Shown: positions 1 through 11,944, counted from the first letter of the stretch. The stretch: DNA of 64,000 bases from Actinomycetes bacterium (GCA_029779645.1 JAKPAC010000040.1:1-64000), one strand, 5' to 3'. Translations and numbers: made by a program. Notes: generated by a model from the letters alone, not told the origin.

Positions 1-5
1 CCTTG

Positions 6-78
6 TGGCTCCGACGGGCGTCGATCCCGTGACCTCACGATTTTCAGTCGTGCGCTCTACCAACTGAGCTACAGAGCC
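6..78 (-). tRNA. tRNA-Phe(GAA)
   Basis: Reverse complement GGCTCTGTAGCTCAGTTGGTAGAGC...CTGAAAATC...GGGATCGACGCCCGTCGGAGCCA; 7-bp acceptor stem, anticodon GAA. Confidence 0.95.
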
Positions 79-151
79 TCGAGGCATCCGAGGATATCTC
101 GATCTAAGTGCGAGAGCCCCCTCTGCAAGAGAGAGGGCTCGTCGCCTAGAG

Positions 152-225
152 CGACCCTGACGGGACTTGAACCCGCGACCTCCGCCGTGACAGGGCGGCA
201 CGCTAACCAACTGCGCTACAGGGCC
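152..225 (-). tRNA. tRNA-Asp(GTC)
   Basis: Reverse complement GGCCCTGTAGCGCAGTTGGTTAGCGTGCCGCCCTGTCACGGCGGAGGTCGCGGGTTCAAGTCCCGTCAGGGTCG; anticodon GTC. Confidence 0.95.
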
Positions 226-252
226 ATACGTTTTTAATTGTAGTGGTAAGAG

Positions 253-325
253 TGACCCCAACGGGATTCGAACCCGTGCTACCGCCGTGAAAGGGCGGCG
301 TCCTAGGCCGCTAAACGATGGGGCC
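253..325 (-). tRNA. tRNA-Glu(TTC)
   Basis: Reverse complement GGCCCCATCGTTTAGCGGCCTAGGACGCCGCCCTTTCACGGCGGTAGCACGGGTTCGAATCCCGTTGGGGTCA; anticodon TTC. Confidence 0.95.
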
Positions 326-509
326 GTGCGATCCCCGGGGGGTTCACGTCTACCGAGGGACAAGCATACGGGTGAGTTCGCAAATACACAAAACGAGCGG
401 ATCCGGATGCGACGGCCCGCGGGAAAACGGCTGATCGCGATGACTGTCGACAATGTGACGGATGTTGCTAGTGTGGTTCGAGTTGTCGGCACGACCGAGG
501 GAGTTTGCA

Positions 510-1853
510 GTGTTCTGGACGCGGAAGACGTCGCCTGAAGACTGCGGGTGCGCGCCCACGGAAGCGGAGCGGGCGCAGTTCATGCCGCCGCTGAGTCGCC
601 GCGGCGCCATCGGCGTCGGCATCGTCGGGCTCGCCGCGCTCGGCACGGGCGTGGTCGCCGGCGTCGCCCCCGCCGCGTTCGCCGCCTCGTACCCGTCGTG
701 GGACGACGTGCAGCGCGCGAAGAACAACGAGGCAGCCAAGGCGGGCGAGATCAGCCGCATCGAGGGCCTGATCGCCCAGCTCACCGACAACGTGAACCGC
801 ACCCAGGCCGAGGCGCAGCGCCTCGCCGGCGAGTTCTTCGTCGCGCAGGAGGCGTTCTTCGACGCCGCCCAGCAGGCCGACGACCTGCAGGCGCAGGCCG
901 ACCAGCAGGCCGCCGACGCGCTCGACGCCGCCAACAAGGCCGGCAAGGTGGCCGCCCAGCTCTACCGCAACGGCGGCGACGATACGGCGATGGAGCTCTT
1001 CTTCGCCGGCTCGGCGGCCGGGGCCGACGACCTGCTCGCTCGGCTGGGCAGCATGGACAAGCTCGTGCAGCGCAACGGCAAGGTGTACGCCGCGGCGATC
1101 GCCGCGCGCGATAACGCGCAGGCGCTCAGCGACCAGGCCGTCGTGGCCCGCGAGGAGCGCGATCGCCTCAAGGCGATCGCCGAAGACGCGATGCTCAGGG
1201 CGCAGGATGCCGCGGTGGCGGCGCAGGCGGCGCTCGACCAGCAGACCTCCCACCTGGGCGAGCTGCAGGCGCAGCTGGCCGCGCTGAAAGACACGACCGC
1301 CTCCACCGTCAAGGGCTACCAGGACGGCGTCGAGGCGGCCCGCAAGGCCAAGGAGGAGGCCGACCGCCTCGCCCGCGAGCAGGCGGAGAAGGACAAGGAG
1401 AACGGCGGTGGTGGTGGCGGTGGCGGCGGTGCGCCCGCGCCGAGCGGCTGGGCTCGCCCCTCCTCCGGGCGCCACACCTCCGGATACGGCCAGCGCTACT
1501 CGCAGTGCGGCCCCAGCTACTGCGCGAGCGGGTTCCACCGCGGCGTCGACATGGCCGCCGGCTGCGGCGCCGGCATCTACGCGGCCTCGGCCGGCGTGGT
1601 CACCATGGCGTACCCCTACAGCGGGTTCGGCAACTACGTCCGCATCGACCACGGCGGCGGCATCCAGACCAGCTATGCGCACATGAGCCGGATCTTCGTG
1701 CGCGTCGGCCAGCGGGTCGGCGCGGGCGAGACGGTCGGCGCCGAGGGGCAGACCGGCAACTCGTTCGGCTGCCACCTGCACTTCGAGGTCTACGTCAACG
1801 GCGGCGCGGTCGACCCCCAGCCGTTCATGCGCGCACGCGGGATCTCGGTCTAG
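510..1853 (+). CDS. Secreted M23-family peptidoglycan endopeptidase with coiled-coil N-terminal region and Gly9 linker
   Basis: Signal-like SRRGAIGVGIVGLAALG, long coiled coil, C-terminal LytM motifs (HRGVDMAAGCGAGIYAASAGVV, HLHFEVYVNGGAVDPQPF). GTG start at 510 chosen after a GAGGGA RBS-like site; ATG 582 is the alternative. Confidence 0.85.
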   Translation: MFWTRKTSPEDCGCAPTEAERAQFMPPLSRRGAIGVGIVGLAALGTGVVAGVAPAAFAASYPSWDDVQRAKNNEAAKAGEISRIEGLIAQLTDNVNRTQAEAQRLAGEFFVAQEAFFDAAQQADDLQAQADQQAADALDAANKAGKVAAQLYRNGGDDTAMELFFAGSAAGADDLLARLGSMDKLVQRNGKVYAAAIAARDNAQALSDQAVVAREERDRLKAIAEDAMLRAQDAAVAAQAALDQQTSHLGELQAQLAALKDTTASTVKGYQDGVEAARKAKEEADRLAREQAEKDKENGGGGGGGGGAPAPSGWARPSSGRHTSGYGQRYSQCGPSYCASGFHRGVDMAAGCGAGIYAASAGVVTMAYPYSGFGNYVRIDHGGGIQTSYAHMSRIFVRVGQRVGAGETVGAEGQTGNSFGCHLHFEVYVNGGAVDPQPFMRARGISV

Positions 1854-1906
1854 CCGAGGCATCCGGGGCGCTCGCGCGAGGGCCAGCGCACGCGCTGCAC
1901 ACGCGA

Positions 1907-1938
1907 AACGGGTCGGCCCCGAAAGGAGCCGACCCGTT
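1907..1938. terminator. Bidirectional hairpin terminator between convergent M23 and ppa genes
   Basis: AACGGGTCGGC-N10-GCCGACCCGTT, perfect 11-bp stem. Confidence 0.75.
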
Positions 1939-1961
1939 GCGATCGCGAGCGAGGGCGCGCC

Positions 1962-2453
1962 TCAGTGCCCCGCGGCTGCCTGGCGCTCGATGGCCTCGAC
2001 GATCAGGCGCTCCGCCTCGGCGGCGTTCGCCCACGCGTCGACCTTGACCCACTTGCCGGGCTCGAGGTCTTTGTAGCGCTCGAAGAAGTGGCCGATCTCG
2101 TCGCGCGTGTGCTGCGGGATGTCGTCGACGTCCTGGATGTGCGCCCAGCGCGGGTCCTTGGCCTGCACGGCGATGACCTTGTCGTCGCCGCCGGCCTCGT
2201 CGCTCATGCGCAGCACGCCGACGGGGCGAACCTTCACGCCCACACCGGGGTAGACGGGGTACTCGAGCAGCACGAGCACGTCGAGCGGGTCGCCGTCCTC
2301 GCCGAGCGAGTTCTCGAAGTACCCGTAGTCGGCCGGGTAGACGAAGCCGGTGAAGAGCACCCGGTCGAGAAAGACGCGGCCGGTGGCGTGGTCGATCTCG
2401 TACTTGTTGCGGCTGCCGCGGGGGATCTCGATGACGGCGTCGTAGGCGGCCAT
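1962..2453 (-). CDS. ppa: Inorganic pyrophosphatase
   Basis: [31 protein letters not shown]...[24 protein letters not shown] family I PPase signature. Confidence 0.96.
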   Translation of the reverse strand: MAAYDAVIEIPRGSRNKYEIDHATGRVFLDRVLFTGFVYPADYGYFENSLGEDGDPLDVLVLLEYPVYPGVGVKVRPVGVLRMSDEAGGDDKVIAVQAKDPRWAHIQDVDDIPQHTRDEIGHFFERYKDLEPGKWVKVDAWANAAEAERLIVEAIERQAAAGH

Positions 2454-2566
2454 AGGCGTGCTCCTTGTTGTCAGGTGAAGTCTGTGATCACGTGGATGCC
2501 CGAACAGGCGCACGTGTCGGCCACCTGAAATGGGCGCACTCAGCCTACCGGCGGTAGCGTTGGTGC

Positions 2567-3577
2567 GTGCACGACGAGCGACTTCCACCCTTGCCCCCGG
2601 CGGTGGCCGAAATCCGCCGTGAGGTGCGGCCGCACCTCGCGGCGCTGGCGCAGGCGAGCGGAGCCTCGGGAGGTGCCGCCCCGACGGTGATCGTCGCGCT
2701 CAGCGGCGGCGCCGACTCGCTCGCGCTCGCCGCGGCCACGGCATTCGAGGCGCCCAAGCTCGGGGTCCGCGCGATCGCGGTCGTGGTCGATCACGGCCTG
2801 CAGACCGGGTCGATGGATGTCGCGGCCGCCGCCCGCGCGCAGGCCGAGACGCTCGGGCTCGAGGCACGGGTCGTGCGCGTCGAGGTGGGTGCCGACGGCG
2901 GGCCGGAGGCGGCCGCCCGCGACGCCCGGTACGCGGCGCTCGACGCGGCGGCCGACGCGGCCGGGGCATCGGCGATTCTGCTTGGCCACACCCTCGACGA
3001 TCAGGCGGAGACCGTGCTGCTGGGCCTCGCCCGCGGGTCGGGCGCGGCGAGCCTGCAGGGGATGGCGCCGGCCTCGGGCCGCCGCATCCGCCCCCTGCTC
3101 TCGGTGCGACGGGCGACGACGGCGGCGTTCTGCGCGGCCAGCGGGCTGACGCCGTGGGACGACCCGCACAACGTCGACGAGCGCTTCGCCCGCGTGCGCG
3201 TGCGCGAACGGGTGCTGCCCATGCTCGAGGCCGAGCTCGGCCCCGGCATCGCCGAGGCGCTCGCGCGCACCGCCGAGCAGCTGCGCGAAGACACCGAGGC
3301 GTTCGAGGTGATGATCGACGAGACGATCGAAGACATCGTCGAGCATGCGGAGGCGGGCATCGCCGTCTCGGTGGCCGCGCTCGCCGCGAATCCGCCCGCG
3401 ATCCGGCAGCGGGTGATCCGTCTCGTCGCCGCCAGCGAGTTCGGGGTCTCGCTCAGCCGCACGCACACGCTCGAGATCGCGCGGCTGGTCACCGACTGGC
3501 GCGGGCAGGGACCGCTGCACGTCCCCGGGTGCGAGGTACGCCGCGTGGGCGCGCGCCTTGAGTTCACGGCGGTCTGA
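2567..3577 (+). CDS. tilS: tRNA(Ile)-lysidine synthase
   Basis: PP-loop [23 protein letters not shown]; upstream of hpt/ftsH as is typical. Confidence 0.93.
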   Translation: MHDERLPPLPPAVAEIRREVRPHLAALAQASGASGGAAPTVIVALSGGADSLALAAATAFEAPKLGVRAIAVVVDHGLQTGSMDVAAAARAQAETLGLEARVVRVEVGADGGPEAAARDARYAALDAAADAAGASAILLGHTLDDQAETVLLGLARGSGAASLQGMAPASGRRIRPLLSVRRATTAAFCAASGLTPWDDPHNVDERFARVRVRERVLPMLEAELGPGIAEALARTAEQLREDTEAFEVMIDETIEDIVEHAEAGIAVSVAALAANPPAIRQRVIRLVAASEFGVSLSRTHTLEIARLVTDWRGQGPLHVPGCEVRRVGARLEFTAV

Positions 3578-3645
3578 GCCGCCCGAATGATGCCCAGATG
3601 TGACCCGGAATCCGGGGTCTCCCGTCGTACACTTCTGTTCGGGAG

Positions 3646-3927
3646 GTGAGCCCGATCCCCGACCTGATACTCAACGACGGCGCGCTCGGCGACGCCCGCA
3701 TGCGACTTGCCGAGGCCGCGGTGCCGGTCATCCCCCCGGCCTCCCCGACGGCCGACGCGGCGTTCGCCTCTGCCATCGTCGCCGACGCGCTCGCCGAGCT
3801 GTGCCCGGTGCTGCTCGGCGCGCGCACCTCGCTGGCCGTCGTCGCCGCCGGCATGTCGACCGACCTCGGGGTCGTCGCCGACACCTTCGCCGCCGTCGAC
3901 GCGCAGCTTGCGGGTGAGCTGCCGTGA
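3646..3927 (+). CDS. Small helical Ala-rich protein, EspC/WXG100-like in size and position (cassette copy A, gene 1)
   Basis: 93 aa, overlaps the next gene by GTGA; resembles the 92-aa protein at 7104 in length, position and N-terminal pattern (L/DxxRxRLxxAAV). Confidence 0.6.
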   Translation: MSPIPDLILNDGALGDARMRLAEAAVPVIPPASPTADAAFASAIVADALAELCPVLLGARTSLAVVAAGMSTDLGVVADTFAAVDAQLAGELP

Positions 3928-5849
3928 CACTCCCCGAGATCGAGGGAGATCCGGCGCAAGGCGACCCGCCCGGCATCCGAGCGCTCGCCGACGCGCAGTC
4001 CACGATCGCGCGCGAGCTGCGCGCCCGGGCCGGCACCGCGCGCAGCGCGCTGGTGCCACTCGAGGGCGCGGCCGGGCGCACGGTCGCGACCCTCCGGACC
4101 GGCGTCGAGACGCACGCCGAGAAGTTCGAGCGAGCGGCGAACACCCACGAGCAGCTTGCCGCGGTGCTGCACGGCTACGCTGACGAGCTCGACTGGCTGG
4201 GCGCTGAGACCGTGCGGCTGCGTGCGCGGGCGCACGACGAGTACGACGAGCTGTGGATGCTGCGCGGCCGCGCCCTGCAGGCCGCCGAGGAGGACGGAAT
4301 CGAGGCGATCGCCGTGCCGCACGCGACGCAATCGCTCGCCTGGAACGAGGTGCTGCCCGCCCGGGCCTTCGCCGGGGACGCCTCGCACCTGCGCCGGTGG
4401 GAGCAGGCCATCGACGACTATCGCGCGACGGCGCGGCGCTACGGCGAGCTGTTTCGCGAGCGCGAGCTGCTCGACCGCGAGACCGCGCAGCGGATTCGCT
4501 CGGTCGACCTCGCCGCGGCGCTGTTCGGCGCCGCGCGGCGGGGCTCGGCGGAAGGTCGGCTGACCGCGGCCGCGCTCTGGGCCGGGGACGAGGGTCGGGT
4601 GAGCGCGGCGGGCCTCGCGGGGCTGGGCAGCCCGAGGCGCATCCGGGCCGCGTGGAACGCCCTCGGCCCGGCCGAGCGGGCGCGGCTGCTCGAATCGGCC
4701 CCGCAGACGATCGGCAATCTCGATGGGATACCGCTGCTCGACCGGGTCGAGGCCAACCACAGCAGCATCAGCCAGGAGATCAGCGCTCGCGAGGAGGCGA
4801 TCGACCGGATGCGGGCCGAGCTCGACGACGCGCAGGCATGGGGCGCGAAGCATCCGCGAACCGCCGACGAGGAGCGCGAGGCGCTCGAGGCGCGCATCGC
4901 GCTCGAGCAGCGGGCGGTCGACGGGTTTCGCGAGCTGCTCGATCAGCGCATCACCTGGTACGACGAGTCGGGCACAGCGCACGTCGACCACGGCGCGCGG
5001 GTGGTCGTGTTCGATCCCGCGCACAGCGCTATCGCGACCTACCACGGCGCCGTCGATCTCGAGACCCGCGATGTGGCGGGCTGGCTGCACAACATGGCCG
5101 TGCTCGTGCCGGGCACGGGCACGCAGATGGATGACTTCTCGGACGGTCGCGGCGGCGACCTGGCGCGGGCCGCGGGCCGCGACACCGGGCTGTTCGTGTG
5201 GGCGGGCGGGCCGTTCCCGCAGGGCGGCGAGGCGGTGAACGCGGCGTTCTCGCGCGACCTGGCGCCGAAGCTGAGCTCGTTCGTCGACGGCATCGCGATG
5301 CCGCACGATGCCTCGGTCACGATCATCGGGCACAGCTACGGCAGCGCGATCGTGGGCCTCGCCGAGGCGAGCGGCCTGCCGGCGGACCGCGTGCTGTACG
5401 TGGCGGGCGCCGGCATCGGCCTCGGCAACACGAGCGTGGCCGAGTTTCCGGGCGACGCCGACCACTACGCGATCATGGCCCGGCGCGACTTCATCGTGGG
5501 CAACAGCCAGGGCGTGTACCGCGAGGACTGGGGTCTCGGCCACGGGCCCTCGCCGCTGGAGGACCCCGCCGTCACGCGGCTCGAGACCGGCTGGGTCGCC
5601 GCCGGCGACCCGCACAGCGGCGGGCTCGACGATTTCAACAACGCGGGCTCGCGCAGCGCCGGCATCGACAGCCACAACAACGTCTTCAAGCTCGGATCGA
5701 CGTCGTTCGACAACATCGTCGGGGTGATCGTCGGCGGCGACGTCGAGAAGTTCGCGCCAGACGAGGTGCGCGTCGTCGGCGGCACCACGGTGTCGATCGA
5801 CGGCATCAACCGCGACGGCTACAGCCCGACCCTGCTGAGCGTGAAGTGA
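3924..5849 (+). CDS. Alpha/beta hydrolase, DUF1023-like, with N-terminal helical domain (copy A, gene 2)
   Basis: Nucleophile elbow VTIIGHSYGSAIVGLAEASGL, IGNLDGIPLLDR, VVVFDPAHSAIATYHGAVDLETRDVAGWLHNMAVLVPGTGTQM; collinear with the ORF at 7376. Confidence 0.85.
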   Translation: MTLPEIEGDPAQGDPPGIRALADAQSTIARELRARAGTARSALVPLEGAAGRTVATLRTGVETHAEKFERAANTHEQLAAVLHGYADELDWLGAETVRLRARAHDEYDELWMLRGRALQAAEEDGIEAIAVPHATQSLAWNEVLPARAFAGDASHLRRWEQAIDDYRATARRYGELFRERELLDRETAQRIRSVDLAAALFGAARRGSAEGRLTAAALWAGDEGRVSAAGLAGLGSPRRIRAAWNALGPAERARLLESAPQTIGNLDGIPLLDRVEANHSSISQEISAREEAIDRMRAELDDAQAWGAKHPRTADEEREALEARIALEQRAVDGFRELLDQRITWYDESGTAHVDHGARVVVFDPAHSAIATYHGAVDLETRDVAGWLHNMAVLVPGTGTQMDDFSDGRGGDLARAAGRDTGLFVWAGGPFPQGGEAVNAAFSRDLAPKLSSFVDGIAMPHDASVTIIGHSYGSAIVGLAEASGLPADRVLYVAGAGIGLGNTSVAEFPGDADHYAIMARRDFIVGNSQGVYREDWGLGHGPSPLEDPAVTRLETGWVAAGDPHSGGLDDFNNAGSRSAGIDSHNNVFKLGSTSFDNIVGVIVGGDVEKFAPDEVRVVGGTTVSIDGINRDGYSPTLLSVK

Positions 5850-5860
5850 GCGGGGGCGGG

Positions 5861-6427
5861 ATGCCGCGACCGGCCCGCATGTGGAGCGCGGCGCTGCTGC
5901 TCGCTGCCGCGCTGGCGCTCGGCGGCTGCGCGGCCGGCACCGGCGAGAGCCAGGTGACCGCCTACGAGCAGCAGGGCGAGGCCGTCGCGGCACGGGTGCT
6001 CGAGCTGATTCCGACGGCGCTCGGGGCGCAGCCTGCGGCCCCGTTCGCCGAGGTCCGCGACGGCGGGCCGGGGTTCGAGAGCGAGGGCGACGCGGTGTGG
6101 TGGCAGTACGAGCAGGACATCCAGCTCGCCGCCGTGCCCGGCGCATCCGCCGCGGCCGCCGAGGCGATCGCCGCGGGTCTGCAGTCCGACGGTTGGACGA
6201 TGCGGCGCGTGCGCGAGACCGAGCGCGGCGACCGCGTCGCCGACGGATTCCGCCGCGGCGATGCCGGTGAGGGCTGGTACATCGAGCTGACCTCCGTGCG
6301 GTACCCGGAGCCCGACGCGCAGCGCCTCGAGCTGATCATCGTGAGCCCGACCACGGTGCGCGGGCCGGCGGCGCCGGGCGGCGCAGCCGAGCGGCGCGAG
6401 ATGCACCAGCCGGACGGATCGAGGTGA
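5861..6427 (+). CDS. Putative lipoprotein (copy A, gene 3)
   Basis: Signal peptide with lipobox LALGGCAAG; GEGWYIELTSV...LELIIVSPTT shared with the lipoprotein at 9250. Confidence 0.75.
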   Translation: MPRPARMWSAALLLAAALALGGCAAGTGESQVTAYEQQGEAVAARVLELIPTALGAQPAAPFAEVRDGGPGFESEGDAVWWQYEQDIQLAAVPGASAAAAEAIAAGLQSDGWTMRRVRETERGDRVADGFRRGDAGEGWYIELTSVRYPEPDAQRLELIIVSPTTVRGPAAPGGAAERREMHQPDGSR

Positions 6428-6538
6428 CGGCGCCGGGCGGCGCGAGGCCAACGAACCCGACGGCACGGCGGGGCGCGCGGCGACGAAATGCGCGTGATCG
6501 GGCAGAAGTCGCCCGGTGGTTGCTCCTAGACTGTGGGC

Positions 6539-7090
6539 ATGAGGGCCGCCCAAATCGAAGCTGACCTGAGCCGCGTGCTCGTCACTGAAGAAGAGATCTA
6601 CGCAAAGCTCATCGAGCTGGCGGCACAGGTCGCCGCCGATTACGAGGGCAAGGAGCTCCTGCTCGTCGGCGTGCTCAAGGGCGCCGTCATGGTGATGGCC
6701 GACTTCGCCCGCGCCTTGCCCCGCCACGTCGAGACCGACTGGATGGCCGTCTCGTCGTACGGCGCCGGCACGCGCTCGAGCGGCGTGGTGCAGATCCGCA
6801 AAGACCTCGACACCGACATCCACGGCAAGCACGTGCTGATCGTCGAAGACATCATCGACTCGGGGCTGACCCTCTCGTGGCTGCTCGAGAACTTCGCGAT
6901 CCGCGGCGCCGAGTCGGTCGAGGTGCTCGCGCTGCTGCGCAAGCCCGATGCGGCGAAGGTGCACGTCGAGTGCCGCTACGTCGGCTTCGACATCCCCAAC
7001 GAGTTCGTCGTCGGCTACGGCCTCGACTACGCCGAGAAGTACCGCAATCTTCGTGACGTGGCCGTGCTGGCCCCGCACGTGTATTCGTAG
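6539..7090 (+). CDS. hpt: Hypoxanthine phosphoribosyltransferase
   Basis: LLLVGVLKGAVMVMADFARAL, VLIVEDIIDSGLTLSWLL PRPP motif, FVVGYGLDYAEKYRNL. Confidence 0.96.
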   Translation: MRAAQIEADLSRVLVTEEEIYAKLIELAAQVAADYEGKELLLVGVLKGAVMVMADFARALPRHVETDWMAVSSYGAGTRSSGVVQIRKDLDTDIHGKHVLIVEDIIDSGLTLSWLLENFAIRGAESVEVLALLRKPDAAKVHVECRYVGFDIPNEFVVGYGLDYAEKYRNLRDVAVLAPHVYS

Positions 7091-7103
7091 GGATGCCGCA
7101 GCC

Positions 7104-7379
7104 ATGACGACGCCAGACCTCAAGGTCACCGACGCCGACCTCGACACGGTGCGCGCGCGGCTCGACGACGCCGCGGTCAGCACGCTCGAGCTCGCCTGCA
7201 TGGCCACCTTCGGCATCGGCTCGGCCGTCGTCGAGGCGGCATACGGCGAGGTCGACCCGCTGGTCGCGAACGTCGCGCGGGCGCTCGCCACCGCCGCCGC
7301 GGCGGCGTCGGCGTCGGCCGTGAACGCGGCGGACGTGCTCGAGAAGTCCGACAAGAACCTCGCGAAGGAGCCGGTATGA
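7104..7379 (+). CDS. Small helical Ala-rich protein (cassette copy B, gene 1)
   Basis: MTTPDLKVTDADLDTVRARLDDAAV..., ATGA overlap with the next gene. Confidence 0.6.
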   Translation: MTTPDLKVTDADLDTVRARLDDAAVSTLELACMATFGIGSAVVEAAYGEVDPLVANVARALATAAAAASASAVNAADVLEKSDKNLAKEPV

Positions 7380-9253
7380 GCCTTCCGGGCCTCAACGGCG
7401 AGCCCGCGAAGGGCGACACCGGCGCGATTCGCGGCCTCGCGACGCAGTCGACCACCCGCGCCACCCTCATGACCGCGCGCGCCGCGAGCTGCCGCAGCGC
7501 GGTCAGCGCGCTCGTCGATGTCACCGCCGACTTCGCGATCGAGCTGAGCGCTCGCATCGCCGGGCTGGCGGCGCGATTCGACGAGGGCGCCCAGGGCGCC
7601 ACCGATGTGGCGACCATCATGAACGACTACGCGGACGCGCTCGACGTGATCAAGACCGATGCCGCGGCCGCGCTCTCGCAGGCGCAGACCGACTACGACT
7701 TCATCTTCACCCGACGCGAGCAGGCGCTCAACGCCGCGTCGGAGTTCGTCGTGGGCTGGGGCGTCGCGTGGGACCAGACGCTGCCTGGCTGGCTCTACCT
7801 CGACAACCCCGACTACCTCACGCGCTGGCAGAACGCGATCGACGCGTACTTCGTCTCGGCGGCGGCGTTCAACGCGGTCACCACCCGTCGCGAGGATCTC
7901 GACACCCGCATCGCGGCGCGGCTGCGGGCGGTCTCGCTGTTCGCCGTCATCACCGACAACGGCGGGGTGCCCGGCAGCGCCCACGTCACCGCGATCAGCG
8001 CCTGGGCGGGCTCGCTCGACGGCATCACCGCCGAGAGCCTCGCGGACCTGGCCGATCCCGAGGTGATCCGCAGGGTCTGGGACGCGCTCGACGAGTCGCA
8101 GCGCACGCGCATGATCGAGGAGTCGCCGATGACCATCGGCAACCTCGACGGCATCCCGATCGGCGACCGGACCCGCGCGAACGCGATCAACCTCGAGAAC
8201 GAGGCGAGCAAGGCCGAGAGCGACGCGGCGGCGCTGCGGGCCAAGCTGAACAACCCCGCCACGTTCGACGGCATGCACGAGCGCGTCGCGGCGCAGGAGC
8301 GCAAGCGCCTCATGGATGAGATCGCGGCCGCCGACGCGCTCGCCGAGAAGTACCGAGGCTTCCTCGAGCAGGAGATCACCTGGGTCGACGAGCACGGCGT
8401 GTTCCACAGTGAGAAGGGCGCCCGCGTGGTCGTGTTCGACCCCTCGCAGGAGGCGATCGCGACCTACCACGGGCCCATCGACCCGGTGACCCGCGACATC
8501 CCGCAGTGGATCGAGAACGTCGCGATCCACGTGCCCGGCACGACGACCAACATCGGCTCGTGGGGCGGACCCGACGGCTTCGGGAAGAACGTGTACAACG
8601 CCACCAGCAACACGGCCGTGTTCGTGTGGGCCGGTGGGCCGCTGCCGCAGACGATTCCGGATGCCACGAGCGCGTCGTACTCGCAGGATCTCTCGACCAA
8701 GCTCGTCGCCTTCCGCGAGGGCATCGTCATCCCGCCGGGCGCCGACGTCATCGTCATGGGGCACAGCTACGGCGGCGCGGTCGTCGGGCTCGCCGAGCAG
8801 GCCGGACTGCGCGCCGACCGCGTGCTCTACATCGCGGGCGCCGGCATGGGCGACGGCGTGGACGGCCTCGGCGACTTCCCGAACACCGGCGACAAGCCGC
8901 ACTACTCGATGATGTCGCGCAACGACATCGTGGTGGGCCTCATCCAGGACCTGCCGATGCACGGCCAGTCGCCGATCCGCGAGGGCACGGGCGGGGTGAT
9001 CCGGCTCGAGACCGGCTTCACCGACGCCGACGACTTCGACTCGCCCGACATCGAGTCGACGGGGCAGATCGACTCGCACAGCTCGCTCATGCAGCCCGGC
9101 TCGACGTCGTTCGAGAACATCATCGGCGTCGTGCAGGGCACCGAGGTCGAGCTGTTCTCGGAGAGCATCATCGAGTCGTACGGCTACGGTGTGATCGTCA
9201 CCGACGGCATCGACGACTCCGGCTATCAGCCGATCATGGTGGAGGTCAAATGA
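7376..9253 (+). CDS. Alpha/beta hydrolase, DUF1023-like, with N-terminal helical domain (copy B, gene 2)
   Basis: VIVMGHSYGGAVVGLAEQAGLRADRVLYIAGAGMG, IGNLDGIPIGDRTRAN; collinear with the ORF at 3924. Confidence 0.85.
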   Translation: MSLPGLNGEPAKGDTGAIRGLATQSTTRATLMTARAASCRSAVSALVDVTADFAIELSARIAGLAARFDEGAQGATDVATIMNDYADALDVIKTDAAAALSQAQTDYDFIFTRREQALNAASEFVVGWGVAWDQTLPGWLYLDNPDYLTRWQNAIDAYFVSAAAFNAVTTRREDLDTRIAARLRAVSLFAVITDNGGVPGSAHVTAISAWAGSLDGITAESLADLADPEVIRRVWDALDESQRTRMIEESPMTIGNLDGIPIGDRTRANAINLENEASKAESDAAALRAKLNNPATFDGMHERVAAQERKRLMDEIAAADALAEKYRGFLEQEITWVDEHGVFHSEKGARVVVFDPSQEAIATYHGPIDPVTRDIPQWIENVAIHVPGTTTNIGSWGGPDGFGKNVYNATSNTAVFVWAGGPLPQTIPDATSASYSQDLSTKLVAFREGIVIPPGADVIVMGHSYGGAVVGLAEQAGLRADRVLYIAGAGMGDGVDGLGDFPNTGDKPHYSMMSRNDIVVGLIQDLPMHGQSPIREGTGGVIRLETGFTDADDFDSPDIESTGQIDSHSSLMQPGSTSFENIIGVVQGTEVELFSESIIESYGYGVIVTDGIDDSGYQPIMVEVK

Positions 9254-9741
9254 CCCGCAATCGGCACATCACTCGGGGGTTCGCCGCCCTGCTCCTCGCC
9301 TCGCTGATCACCCTGGGAGGGTGCGCCATGACCGAAGACAGCAAGATCGAGCAGTACCAGCGGGAGGCGCAGACCATCGCGGGCGAGCTCGTCGCCGTGG
9401 TCCCCGGCAACACCGAGGTGCTGCCCTGGGACTCGTCGCTGGGCACCGGCGGCGGCACGCCCGACGCCGAGGTGTGGTGGCAGGTCTCGCAGGCCATGAA
9501 CACCGCCGAGGGCATGATCGACGGCGCGAGCCGGGCGGGCGAGGCCATCGCCGAGCGTCTGCGCACCGATGGCTGGGACGGCGCGCAGCTCGACCGCTCG
9601 GACGCGACCCGGGCCGTCTACGGGTTCAACCGCGACGACGAGGCCGGCGATGGCTGGTACGTCGAGCTGCGCTACCGCCTGGGCGAGAACGGGCGCGGGG
9701 TCGACTTCATCGTCGTCAGCCCGACGACGCCCAAGCCCTAG
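9250..9741 (+). CDS. Putative lipoprotein (copy B, gene 3)
   Basis: Lipobox ITLGGCAMT; GDGWYVELRYRLGENGRGVDFIVVSPTTP parallels copy A; ATGA overlap with upstream gene. Confidence 0.75.
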   Translation: MTRNRHITRGFAALLLASLITLGGCAMTEDSKIEQYQREAQTIAGELVAVVPGNTEVLPWDSSLGTGGGTPDAEVWWQVSQAMNTAEGMIDGASRAGEAIAERLRTDGWDGAQLDRSDATRAVYGFNRDDEAGDGWYVELRYRLGENGRGVDFIVVSPTTPKP

Positions 9742-9929
9742 CTCGGCCGCGGTCCGCGCATCCGCGTCTCGCCCCGAACGGGGTGCGCGAGGCCCCGCCC
9801 GCGGTGTTAAGCCAAGGGCAAACATCCAGCGCCGGCACAGTGTGCGCGCGATACCCTAGGGGCACTGTGCGCGGCCCGCGGGGCCGCCCATCTTGGCGAT
9901 GAAAGGCTGCGGGGGCACCGCCCCACACC

Positions 9930-11942
<2,013 letters not shown>

Positions 11943-11944
11943 CC

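Noticed and set aside
287-538. 83-aa plus-strand ORF overlapping tRNA-Glu
   Set aside because: Overlaps the antisense of a tRNA and has no recognisable features
468-1862. 464-aa minus-strand ORF opposite the M23 peptidase
   Set aside because: Low-complexity antisense shadow; the plus strand encodes a clear LytM domain
5819-9079. 1086-aa minus-strand ORF (also 3564-6146, 15144-18413, 16663-19416, 23679-26762 minus and similar)
   Set aside because: Antisense shadow of well-supported plus-strand genes; Arg/His/Ala/Gly-rich translations without domains, expected in high-GC DNA
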